From positions 1 to 23,558 of the forward strand of contig JBOHRE010000054.1 of the NCBI GenBank assembly GCA_050732635.1: a stretch of 23,558 nt of DNA, in the 5' to 3' direction. Position numbers and translations under genes: made by a program. The DNA is from JBOHRE01 sp050732635. Its GTDB lineage: Bacteria > Gemmatimonadota > Gemmatimonadetes > Longimicrobiales > RSA9. Under the pieces are notes generated by a model, which saw only the letters and a program-made list of their open reading frames with translations, had not been told where the DNA came from and ran no database searches. The first letter of the stretch is position 1. Each line of letters begins with the position of its first letter. Below are positions 1-6,543 of the stretch, piece after piece.

Positions 1-1192
1 GCGCCGAGGCTACGGGCAGGCGCGCGAGGTGTGCAGCGGGCGCCAGCCCGAAGAGCAGCGTCGTGGCGAACGTGAGTGCCAGGGCGAAGAGCAGCGTAGC
101 GCCGTCGATGGTGATCTCGTCGAGCCGCGGGATGTCGCCGGGCGAGAGCGCGCGCAGCGCCTCGACACCCCACCACGCCAGCAGCAGTCCGATGCCGAGA
201 CCGATGACAGCGAGGACCAGGCTCTCGGTGAGCAGCTGAGAGAGCAGCCGGCCCTGCTTGGCGCCGAGGGCGGAGCGCACGGCGATTTCCTCGACGCGTC
301 CGGTGCTGCGTGCGAGCAGCAGGTTCGCCACGTTGGCGCAGGCGATCAGCAGCACGAACAAGACCGCGAGCAGAAGTACGACGAGCGCCTGCCGGGTGTC
401 GCCCACGATCTCGTCCTGGAGCCGCTCGATGCGAACCGTCACATCGCGGTTCGAATCGGTGTACTCCTGCTCGATGCGCGCCGCGATCGTGCGCAGCTCC
501 TCGCGCGCCTGCTCGATGGTAGCGCCCGGCGCGAGCCGGCCGACGGCCTGCATGAAGACGCAGCCGCGGCCGCACCTCTCCGGGTCGTTCTGCAGCGGCA
601 CCCACACGCGCGCGCGGTCGGGAAAGTCGAAACCTGGTGGGGCGATACCGATGATCTCGTGCGGCCGCCCTTCGAGCTCGATCGTGCTGCCGATGGCATC
701 GCTGCGTCCGCCGAGACGCTCCTCCCAGAAGCCGTGACTGATCACGGCCACGGCGGGCCCGCCCGGCAGCGTCTCGCTCTCGACGAATGTCCGACCCGCC
801 ATCGGCGCCGCGCCGAACACCGCGAAGAACGCGGCTGTCACCTCGCCGGCGTCGATCAGCTCCGCCTCGCCCATGCCGCTGAGCGGACGCTGCGCCGCCC
901 GATACAGCGCCAGCGGCTCGACACTCCGGGCGACGCCCCAGTCCTCGAGGTCCACCGGCGACACGGAGAAGCCGGCCATGTCGACGTCGGTTTTGTCCGC
1001 GCGCGCCAGCGACAGGATGCGATCCGAATCGGCGTATGGCAGTGGTCGCAGGACGACGCCGTTCACGACGCTGAAGATCGCGGTGGTCGCGCCGATGCCG
1101 AGCGCGAGCGTGCAGACGGCGACCGCCGTGAAGCCGGGCCGCTTGAGCAACGAGCGGAGCGCGTACCTGAGGTCCTGAATCAGCCGGTCCAT
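1..1192 (-). CDS. ADOP/MacB-like ABC transporter permease, N-terminal part (runs off the window)
   Basis: The reverse strand reads continuously from an ATG at 1192 to the window edge, about 397 codons without a stop. The start MDRLIQDLRYALRSLLKRPG, followed by a first membrane helix containing LALGIGATTAIFSVVNGV, is the hallmark of the duplicated orphan permeases (ADOP) common in Acidobacteria and Gemmatimonadota. A MacB-like periplasmic domain follows (about residues 50-260). Then comes an FtsX-type helix containing VLLIACANVANLLLARS and a cytoplasmic turn EEIAVRSALGAKQGRLL. Full ADOP proteins are about 800 residues, so roughly half is present. GGAG lies about 5 bases before the ATG. The family is thought to export peptides or lipophilic compounds with a separate MacB-type ATPase; none is visible here. 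Family assignment is firm, substrate unknown. Confidence 0.9.
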   Translation of the reverse strand, partial: MDRLIQDLRYALRSLLKRPGFTAVAVCTLALGIGATTAIFSVVNGVVLRPLPYADSDRILSLARADKTDVDMAGFSVSPVDLEDWGVARSVEPLALYRAAQRPLSGMGEAELIDAGEVTAAFFAVFGAAPMAGRTFVESETLPGGPAVAVISHGFWEERLGGRSDAIGSTIELEGRPHEIIGIAPPGFDFPDRARVWVPLQNDPERCGRGCVFMQAVGRLAPGATIEQAREELRTIAARIEQEYTDSNRDVTVRIERLQDEIVGDTRQALVVLLLAVLFVLLIACANVANLLLARSTGRVEEIAVRSALGAKQGRLLSQLLTESLVLAVIGLGIGLLLAWWGVEALRALSPGDIPRLDEITIDGATLLFALALTFATTLLFGLAPAAHLARLPVASA

Positions 1193-1353
1193 GAAGCTCC
1201 GTGGGCGCTGGAGTCGTCGGTCTGTGCTCGTCCTCGCACCCTCCCGCCGGGCAACCGCTGTACCGCGGCCGTGTGACCGAGCCAACGAGCGACGCCACAA
1301 GACGTTGCTGGTCGAGCGCGGCAGCCATGACGGCACCCGGCGTGGTGCGTGCG

Positions 1354-1370
1354 TGGGACGCTGCGTCCCA
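1354..1370. repeat. Small perfect inverted repeat in the divergent spacer before the AtuA-family gene
   Basis: TGGGACG-CTG-CGTCCCA is a perfect 7-bp stem with a 3-base loop. It lies in the 239-base space between the divergent ADOP permease and the AtuA-family gene, 61 bases before the latter's ATG. It could be an operator or a leader hairpin; its function is unknown. The rest of the spacer (1193-1431) shows no convincing promoter hexamers. Confidence 0.35.
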
Positions 1371-1431
1371 GAAGCGGACGGTCGAGCGTCGGCGCTTGAC
1401 GCTTGCGGTCGGACACCGGACCTTCCGGCCC

Positions 1432-2808
1432 ATGAATGCACGCCCGATCCGCATCGCATCCGGCCAGGGGTTCTGGGGCGACCGCTTGGACGCGCCGGTC
1501 GAGCAGGTCCGGCGCGGACCGATCGATTTCCTGATGCTGGATTATCTGGCCGAGGTCACGATGTCGATCCTGCAGAAGCAGCGTGCGCGGGATCCGACGC
1601 AGGGTTACGCGCGCGACTTCGTGCCGCTCATGCAGGAGATCTTGCCGGACTGCGTGGAGCGCGGCATTCGGGTCATCGCCAACGCCGGCGGCGTCAACCT
1701 GGATGCCTGCCGCGATGCGCTGCTCGGCGCGGCACGGGAGGCAGGTGTCGCCGGCCGCGTCCGGTTCGGCCTCATCCGCGGCGACGACATCCTGCCGCGG
1801 CTGGGTGAGCTGCTCGAGCAGGGTCACAAGCTGCGCAACCTGGAGGACGGGCGGCCACTCAGCGCGGTGCTCGAGCGGGTGCAGAGCGCGAATGCGTACA
1901 TCGGCGCTGCACCGATCGCCGACGCGCTGCGGCGCGGCGCCACGGTGGTCGTGACCGGCCGCTCCACGGATACGGCGCTGACCTACGCGCCGATGTTGCA
2001 TGCATTCGGCTGGCGGGCCGACGCGTGGGACGAGCTCGCGGCGGGCGTGGTCGCCGGCCATATCAACGAGTGCGGCGCGCAGGCGAGTGGTGGCAACACG
2101 CTGGCCGACTGGGAGACGATCCCGGACCTGGCCGGGATCGGCTACCCGATCATCGAGGCGAGCGCAGACGGCAGCTTCACTGTGACGAAGCACGACGGCA
2201 CGGGCGGCCGCATCGACGTGGCCACCGTCACCGAGCAGCTCGTCTACGAGATGGGCGACCCGCGCGCGTACATCACGCCGGACGTGATCGCCGACTTCAC
2301 CACGATCCGGCTGCAGGCCGAGGGGCCGAATCGCGTGCGCGTGTCCGGCGTGCGCGGACGGCCGCGGACGGACGAGCTGAAGGTCTCGATCTCGTACTCG
2401 GCCGGTTACAAGGCGGTCGGCACGCTGGTCTACGCCTGGCCCGACGCGGTCTGCAAGGCACAGGCGGCCGACCGCGTGCTGCGCGAGCGGCTCGACCGAC
2501 TGGGCCTGGGTTTCGACGAGATCCGGACCGAGCTGGTCGGCTGGAACGCCTGCCACGGCCGGCTCGCTGGCCCGCCGCCCGCCGACCTGCCCGAGGTCGA
2601 GCTGCGCGTCGCGGTGCGCGCCGCCGAGCGTGCGCCAGTCGAGCGCTTCACGCGCGAGATCGCGCCGCTGATCCTGAGCGGGCCGCCGACCGTGACCGGC
2701 TTCGCGGGCGGCCGGCCGCGCGCACAGGATGTCGTCGCCTACTGGCCTGCGCTCATCGACCGGCGCGCGATCGAGCCGCACCTCGCCGTCGAGGTCGTCG
2801 ACGCATGA
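1432..2808 (+). CDS. AtuA-family (DUF1446) acyclic terpene utilization-like protein
   Basis: A 458-residue protein starting at MNARPIRIASGQGFWGDR. The N-terminal IASGQGFWGD, the PIDFLMLDYLAEVTMSIL segment, ANAGGVNLDAC and VVTGRSTDTAL are characteristic of the DUF1446/AtuA family, which lies with acyl-CoA carboxylase and hydratase genes in citronellol/geraniol (atu) and related acyl-CoA catabolic clusters. The biochemical role of AtuA is not well defined. I chose the ATG at 1432 because the family homology begins there; the frame is open further upstream (to 1201) but that part looks like non-coding spacer. No clear Shine-Dalgarno precedes the ATG. The stop overlaps the next start by 4 bases (ATGA), indicating translational coupling. 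Confidence 0.88.
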   Translation: MNARPIRIASGQGFWGDRLDAPVEQVRRGPIDFLMLDYLAEVTMSILQKQRARDPTQGYARDFVPLMQEILPDCVERGIRVIANAGGVNLDACRDALLGAAREAGVAGRVRFGLIRGDDILPRLGELLEQGHKLRNLEDGRPLSAVLERVQSANAYIGAAPIADALRRGATVVVTGRSTDTALTYAPMLHAFGWRADAWDELAAGVVAGHINECGAQASGGNTLADWETIPDLAGIGYPIIEASADGSFTVTKHDGTGGRIDVATVTEQLVYEMGDPRAYITPDVIADFTTIRLQAEGPNRVRVSGVRGRPRTDELKVSISYSAGYKAVGTLVYAWPDAVCKAQAADRVLRERLDRLGLGFDEIRTELVGWNACHGRLAGPPPADLPEVELRVAVRAAERAPVERFTREIAPLILSGPPTVTGFAGGRPRAQDVVAYWPALIDRRAIEPHLAVEVVDA

Positions 2809-3173
2809 AGCTGCGCCTCTACGACATCGCGCACGCCCGCTCCGGCGACAAGGGTGACACCGTCAATATCGGTGTGATCGCGCGCGACCCCGTTGACTAC
2901 GAGCTGCTGCGCGCGCTGCTCACGGTCGAGCGCGTGCGTGCGCATTTCGGCGACATGGTCAAGGGCGACGTCGAACGCTTCGAGCTGCCCAACCTGAGCG
3001 CGCTCAACTTCCTGCTGCACCACGCGCTCGGCGGCGGCGGCACCGTGTCGCTCATGACCGACGCCCAGGGCAAGACGTTCTCGACCGCAATGCTGAGGAT
3101 GGAGGTGGAGGTGCCGGGCGACGTCGCCCGGCGTGCCCGCGAGCGCGCGCAACGCGCCGGGACCAAAACGTGA
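2805..3173 (+). CDS. Small AtuA C-terminal-domain-like protein
   Basis: A 122-residue protein beginning MKLRLYDIAHARSGDKGDT. The opening 'AHARSGDKGDTVNIGVIAR' and the centre 'PNLSALNFLLHHALGGG' match the small domain that is either fused to the C-terminus of long AtuA proteins or encoded separately just after them. Here it is separate and starts inside the stop of the AtuA gene (ATGA overlap), so the two products probably act as partners. The last residues are basic (ARRARERAQRAGTKT). Its stop overlaps the GTG start of the next gene. Its reaction is unknown. Confidence 0.85.
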   Translation: MKLRLYDIAHARSGDKGDTVNIGVIARDPVDYELLRALLTVERVRAHFGDMVKGDVERFELPNLSALNFLLHHALGGGGTVSLMTDAQGKTFSTAMLRMEVEVPGDVARRARERAQRAGTKT

Positions 3174-3958
3174 GCGCGCCGACCTTCGAGCGCCTGCATT
3201 ACGAGCAGGCCGATGGCCTTGCCACGATCACCCTCGCGCGGCCCGAGAAGCGCAATGCGCTGGACGACCTGCTGCTGCGCGAGCTGCTCACGGCCGTCGC
3301 AACCGCGGATGCGACGCCGGAGGTGCGCGTGCTGCTGCTACGCGGCGATGGCGCCGATTTCTGCGCGGGCGTCGACCTCGCCCAGCTCGAGCGGATCACG
3401 TCGGGCGCGGGCGCCATCGAGAACCTCGAGGATGCCGGCCTGCTCGGCGAGCTGCTCATCCTGATGCGACGCATCGAGAAGCCGATCGTTGCCGCCGTGC
3501 ATGGCCATGCCGTCGCCGGCGGTGCCGGTCTCGCGACCGCCTGCGACGTCGTGCTCGCGCGTGACGACGCTCACTTCGGCTACCCCGAGGTGCACCTCGG
3601 CTTCGTGCCGGCCATGGTCATGGCGCTGCTGCGGCGCAGCGTCGGCGAGAAGCGGGCATTCGACCTCGTCGCGCGAGGCGCCCGCATCGATGCCGCCGAG
3701 GCGGAGCGGCTCGGCCTGGTCACGCGCGTGATCCCGGCCGCGAGCTTCGAGACGGACGTCGCCAGCTACGTGCACGAGCTCGCCGCGCGCTCACCCAGCG
3801 CGCTGCGTCTGATCAAGCGGCTCTTCTATGGCATCGACGGCGTGAGCTTCGAGGAGGCGGTGCACCGCGGTGCCGAGGTCAATGCGCTGGCCCGCCTCAC
3901 GCCCGACACGCAGGAGGGCGTGCGCCGATTCCTGGAGCGCAGCAGGGAGCAGGAGTGA
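3170..3958 (+). CDS. Enoyl-CoA hydratase/isomerase family protein, methylglutaconyl-CoA hydratase (AUH)-like
   Basis: A 262-residue crotonase-fold protein starting at a GTG that overlaps the previous stop (GTGA). The RPEKRNALDD segment, the oxyanion-hole region DFCAGVDLAQL and HGHAVAGGAGLATACD are typical. In classical hydratases two glutamates act on the substrate: here the first position is Gly120 and the second is Glu140 (GYPEVHLGF). The GGAGLATACD pattern with a retained second Glu is that of methylglutaconyl-CoA / isohexenylglutaconyl-CoA hydratases (AUH, LiuC, AtuE). With the AtuA-type neighbours this suggests branched acyl-CoA breakdown, although no biotin carboxylase is visible here. 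The C-terminal tail ERSREQE and its DNA are repeated at the end of the truncated decarboxylase at 6239-6263. Confidence 0.85.
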   Translation: MSAPTFERLHYEQADGLATITLARPEKRNALDDLLLRELLTAVATADATPEVRVLLLRGDGADFCAGVDLAQLERITSGAGAIENLEDAGLLGELLILMRRIEKPIVAAVHGHAVAGGAGLATACDVVLARDDAHFGYPEVHLGFVPAMVMALLRRSVGEKRAFDLVARGARIDAAEAERLGLVTRVIPAASFETDVASYVHELAARSPSALRLIKRLFYGIDGVSFEEAVHRGAEVNALARLTPDTQEGVRRFLERSREQE

Positions 3959-4154
3959 TGGGCCTGTTCCGTCCCAGTCGTGAGACCCGCGGCCCGGACC
4001 CCTATCTGGACTGGAAGATCGGCGCTTTCATGCTCGGCGCCGCGCTCGGCCTGGCGGGAATGCTCATGAACCGGCGCGCCCTGATCGTCGCCGCCATCGT
4101 CGTGCTCTTCCTGGGCTTCCTGCTCCGTTTCCTGCCGCGCGACGACCGCAGCGC
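3934..4154 (+). repeat. Direct repeat copy A (hydratase tail plus small membrane gene)
   Basis: 221 bases matching 6239-6459 in the same orientation and length without gaps, with about 10 differences by eye (about 95% identity). It starts in the last codons of the hydratase gene and ends inside the small membrane-protein gene, after its second helix. The two copies flank a histidine kinase and a broken decarboxylase gene. Confidence 0.9.
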
Positions 4155-4185
4155 CAACGAAGCCACGGATCGGGAGCAACCCTAG
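3958..4185 (+). CDS. Small two-helix membrane protein, copy A
   Basis: A 75-residue protein starting MGLFRPSRETRGPDPYLDWK; a GTG one codon earlier (3955) is an alternative start. It overlaps the hydratase stop (TGATG), with AGGA just upstream. About 25 polar residues lead into two hydrophobic helices (roughly residues 23-40 and 45-64) separated by a tight NRR turn, then a short charged tail. This predicts a helical hairpin in the inner membrane. A near-identical copy lies at 6263-6481. I do not recognise a named family. Most base differences between the copies are silent or conservative, which suggests both have been kept as protein-coding genes. Confidence 0.75.
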   Translation: MGLFRPSRETRGPDPYLDWKIGAFMLGAALGLAGMLMNRRALIVAAIVVLFLGFLLRFLPRDDRSANEATDREQP

Positions 4186-4213
4186 GCCCGCAGCACCCCG
4201 CGCCCGCCCCCGC

Positions 4214-4239
4214 GCTCGCGGTCGCGCACGGTCGCGAGC
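4214..4239. terminator. Possible hairpin between convergent genes
   Basis: GCTCGCG and CGCGAGC form a 7-bp stem around a 12-base loop, in the 115-base space between the small membrane gene (plus) and the histidine kinase (minus), where a shared terminator would be expected. There is no T-tract, so any termination would be weak or factor-dependent. Positions 4190-4213 are C-rich low complexity. Confidence 0.3.
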
Positions 4240-4300
4240 CACTTGTGCCACTCGCCTACTCGCCTCGTCGCCCGCAGTTGAACGCCTCGGCCACGCGCAG

Positions 4301-5749
4301 TCAATCCACGGCCGGCGTGCGCTCGGCCGCAGCGGAGGCCGGAATGGGCTCGGCGATCGGCAGCGTGAACCAGAACGTGCTTCCCGCGCCCGGCGTGCTC
4401 TTGATGCGGATCTCGCCGCCGTGCGCCTCGACGATCGCCTTCACGATCGCGAGCCCGAGCCCGGCGCCGAGGCGCCGGTGTCCGCCCGCCTGCCAGTACG
4501 GCTCGAAGATGCGGCCAAACTCGTCTGCCGGAATGCCGCGTCCGGTATCCGCCACGGAGAATCGGACGCGGTTTGCCTCCTCCTGCGTAGCCACCATAAC
4601 GCGTCCGCCCTCCTCGGTAAACTTGATCGCGTTGCCGAGCAGGTTCGACAGGACCTGGAATATACGGTCGCGATCGGCGAGCACGCGCGGTACCGTCGCG
4701 AGGCGGAGCTCGAGTGTGACCGAGCGTCGTTCGGCGTGCGGCCGGTGCATCTCGAGCACGTCCTGAACCAGCTCGACCGCATCTTCGGGCTGCGGCTCGA
4801 GGGCGATTCCATGCCCAGCCTCGAGCCTCGCCACGTCCAGGAGATCCTGGATGAGGCGGTTCATCCGCTCGGCCGATCGTTTGAGGATGGCGACTTTCGA
4901 TGTCTGCTCGCCCCGCTCGAGATCCTGTAAGAGGAGCAGATCCGCTGTCATGAGAATCGTGCCGAGCGGGTTCCTCAGGTCGTGACTGACCACTGCGAGG
5001 ACTTCGTCACGCGCCCGAACCGCCGCCTCGGCCCGCGTGCGCAGACGCTGCTCTGCTTCAGCTCGCCGCACGTTCTCCGCCGCGAGCCGTCTGGACTCGA
5101 AGCCGATCCGGAGCACGACGGCTCCTGAGAGCAGCGCCACCGCCGCCAAAATCACCGTGACGAAGAATCCCAGCCGCTCCGCGGCTCGCAGCTGCGCCAG
5201 CCGCTCGCGCGTGATCAGCCCGATCGCATCGCCGAGCCGAACGGCAGCGCTCAGCGCCTCCTCGTAGAGAAGCTGGTTGCGCGGGAATTCCAGCAGGAAC
5301 TGCTCGGACGAGGCCCGGCCGGTCACCAGCGCCGCATTGGCGTGGTGCCAGTTCTCTTGCGCGAGGCGCAGCTCCGCCAGGCGACGCTGCACCTCGGTGC
5401 CGAGCGCGACACCGGCGAGGCTTGTCAGATCCGCCAGCGCGCCCTCCGCGGCGTCGTGCGCACGCTCGTACCGCTCGAGGTAGCGGACTTCGCCGGTCAG
5501 CAGATACCCGCGCTCCGCAGCCACCTCCTGCGCGAGCGCGAGCTGCACGGCGTCGACGAGGTCGCGGGCCGGCGCGGCCAGCTCCTCGATGTCGCGTCGC
5601 AATTCGGCACGGCGCGCCTGCAGCAAGAGCGGCGCGAGCAGCAAGCCTGCGAGCGAGGCGACGACGAACGCCGGCGCCAGCCACCGCGCCCACACCGGCA
5701 ATTCCCGGGGCCGCGGGCCCGTCGCATCCGGCGCCTCCGTGGGCTTCAC
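4301..5749 (-). CDS. Membrane sensor histidine kinase with CHASE3-like extracellular domain
   Basis: A 482-residue orphan sensor kinase. I chose the GTG at 5749 because AGGT lies 4-7 bases upstream (TCAGGTATC) and homology starts soon after; the frame runs on to 5887, but that part overlaps the divergent gene. Order: transmembrane helix (about 20-45); four-helix CHASE3-like sensor with EVAAERGYLLTGE and YLERYERA (about 50-190); second helix (194-217); coiled linker; HisKA with AVVSHDLRNPLGTI, phosphoacceptor His256; HATPase with NLLGNAIKF (N box), DTGRGIP (401-407, G1) and GAGLGLAIVKAIVEAHGG (G2). All catalytic boxes are intact. It likely autophosphorylates and passes phosphate to a response regulator encoded elsewhere, since none is adjacent. 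The signal it senses is unknown. It is sandwiched between the two direct-repeat copies. Confidence 0.92.
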   Translation of the reverse strand: MKPTEAPDATGPRPRELPVWARWLAPAFVVASLAGLLLAPLLLQARRAELRRDIEELAAPARDLVDAVQLALAQEVAAERGYLLTGEVRYLERYERAHDAAEGALADLTSLAGVALGTEVQRRLAELRLAQENWHHANAALVTGRASSEQFLLEFPRNQLLYEEALSAAVRLGDAIGLITRERLAQLRAAERLGFFVTVILAAVALLSGAVVLRIGFESRRLAAENVRRAEAEQRLRTRAEAAVRARDEVLAVVSHDLRNPLGTILMTADLLLLQDLERGEQTSKVAILKRSAERMNRLIQDLLDVARLEAGHGIALEPQPEDAVELVQDVLEMHRPHAERRSVTLELRLATVPRVLADRDRIFQVLSNLLGNAIKFTEEGGRVMVATQEEANRVRFSVADTGRGIPADEFGRIFEPYWQAGGHRRLGAGLGLAIVKAIVEAHGGEIRIKSTPGAGSTFWFTLPIAEPIPASAAAERTPAVD

Positions 5750-5784
5750 GATACCTGACCGGCCTCGCAATTGGAACGCAACGG

Positions 5785-5813
5785 TTGACGCTCTGGCGAC
5801 TGTAACGTACTTA
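5785..5813 (+). promoter_or_regulatory. Candidate promoter for the truncated decarboxylase
   Basis: TTGACG (5785-5790), a 17-base spacer and TACTTA (5808-5813) lie in the divergent spacer between the histidine kinase and the decarboxylase remnant. The -35 is close to consensus, the -10 is weak. Confidence 0.3.
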
Positions 5814-5861
5814 GCCTCGCGGCTGAGCCCGCCTGCGACACCTCTGATACGAAAGAAACAC

Positions 5862-6263
5862 ATGCGGGATCCTGGCCCTTCTCGCAACCACGGCTCCGCA
5901 GACGCCGCCGATCAGGCGGCGCGGGACATGGCGCCCCGGCCCCTCTCGATGGCAGCCGACGAGATGCGCCGGCTTGGTGAGCTCGTGCTCGACCACGCGG
6001 CGCGCCGCTTCACCGGGCTGGATGCCAAGCCGGCGTGGCAGGGCGCCACGCGCGCGGAGCTGGAGGCGCGGCTCGGCGGCCCGGCGCCCGAGCTGCCTGG
6101 CGACCCCGAGGCGCTGCTCCGGCAGCTTATCGATGACGTGCTGCCATACGCCTCGCGCGTTGACCACCCCCGCTTCCTCGCCTACGTGCCCGGCTCGCCG
6201 ACGGTCATCCGAACGAATACGCTACCGCGCGCGTGCGAGGAGCGCAGCAGCGAGCAGGAGTGA
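5862..6263 (+). pseudogene. Truncated PLP-dependent (aromatic amino acid type) decarboxylase, fused in frame to a duplicated hydratase tail
   Basis: The open frame gives 133 residues from the ATG at 5862 (ATGs at 5931 and 5952 are alternatives). Residues about 30-114 match the N-terminus of group II pyridoxal-dependent decarboxylases: MRRLGELVLDHAARRFTGL, then DDVLPYASRVDHPRFLAYV and PGSPT. The family is about 470-500 residues long; the PLP-binding lysine and most of the fold are missing. After PGSPT come about 11 unrelated residues, then EERSSEQE and a stop. This tail copies the last residues of the hydratase at 3170-3958 (LERSREQE) in the same reading frame. The gene therefore looks broken by a recombination that joined it to the duplicated segment. 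It cannot be an active decarboxylase; whether the short peptide is made is unknown. Confidence 0.8.
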
Positions 6264-6459
6264 TGGGCCTGTTCCGTCCCAGTCGCGAGACTCGCGGCCC
6301 GGACCCCTATCTGGACTGGAAGATCGGCGCCTTCATGCTCGGCGCCGCGCTCGGCGTGGCGGGGATGATCACGAATCGCCGCGCCCTGATCGTCGCCGCC
6401 ATCGTCGTGCTCTTCCTGGGCTTCCTGCTCCGTTTCCTGCCGCGCGACGACCGCAGCGC
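6239..6459 (+). repeat. Direct repeat copy B (hydratase tail plus small membrane gene)
   Basis: 221 bases aligned without gaps to 3934-4154, with about 10 mismatches. Its left edge lies in the decarboxylase remnant a few codons before its stop; its right edge is inside the second small membrane gene, where the two sequences abruptly diverge. Confidence 0.9.
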
Positions 6460-6481
6460 GAAAGACGCCGACTCCCAGTAG
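6263..6481 (+). CDS. Small two-helix membrane protein, copy B
   Basis: A 72-residue protein from the ATG at 6263, which overlaps the stop of the decarboxylase remnant (TGATG), exactly as copy A overlaps the hydratase stop. It shares MGLFRPSRETRGPDPYLDWK and both helices with copy A. Within the repeat the protein changes are conservative (Leu to Val, Leu to Ile, Met to Thr in the first helix); about six other base changes are silent. Only the last dozen residues differ. GAGCAGGA just upstream can serve as ribosome binding site. Function unknown; the same start as copy A is preferred over a GTG at 6233. Confidence 0.7.
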   Translation: MGLFRPSRETRGPDPYLDWKIGAFMLGAALGVAGMITNRRALIVAAIVVLFLGFLLRFLPRDDRSAKDADSQ

Positions 6482-6499
6482 TCCCCAGCCCCAGCCCCA
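6482..6499. repeat. CCCCAG hexamer array (short)
   Basis: About three CCCCAG-type units directly after the stop of the small membrane gene and before recQ. It belongs to the same repeat type found at 8051-8087, 10981-11015 and 23469-23546. Confidence 0.6.
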
Positions 6500-6543
6500 T
6501 TCAGCCATGGGCCCGCCCGAGCCGTCGCCCTACGCTGTGCCGC

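Noticed and set aside
29..1276. Long plus-strand open frame of 415 codons opposite the permease
   Set aside because: It is the complement of a clear ADOP permease; its product is low-complexity Arg/Glu/Asp-rich with no recognisable domain, as expected for antisense frames in GC-rich DNA.
4301..5749. A complete two-component system around the histidine kinase
   Set aside because: No receiver-domain protein is encoded next to it or anywhere in the window.
3934..6459. The direct repeats as ends of a composite transposon
   Set aside because: No transposase, no terminal inverted repeats and no target duplication are visible; the repeats are coding and differ by about 5%.
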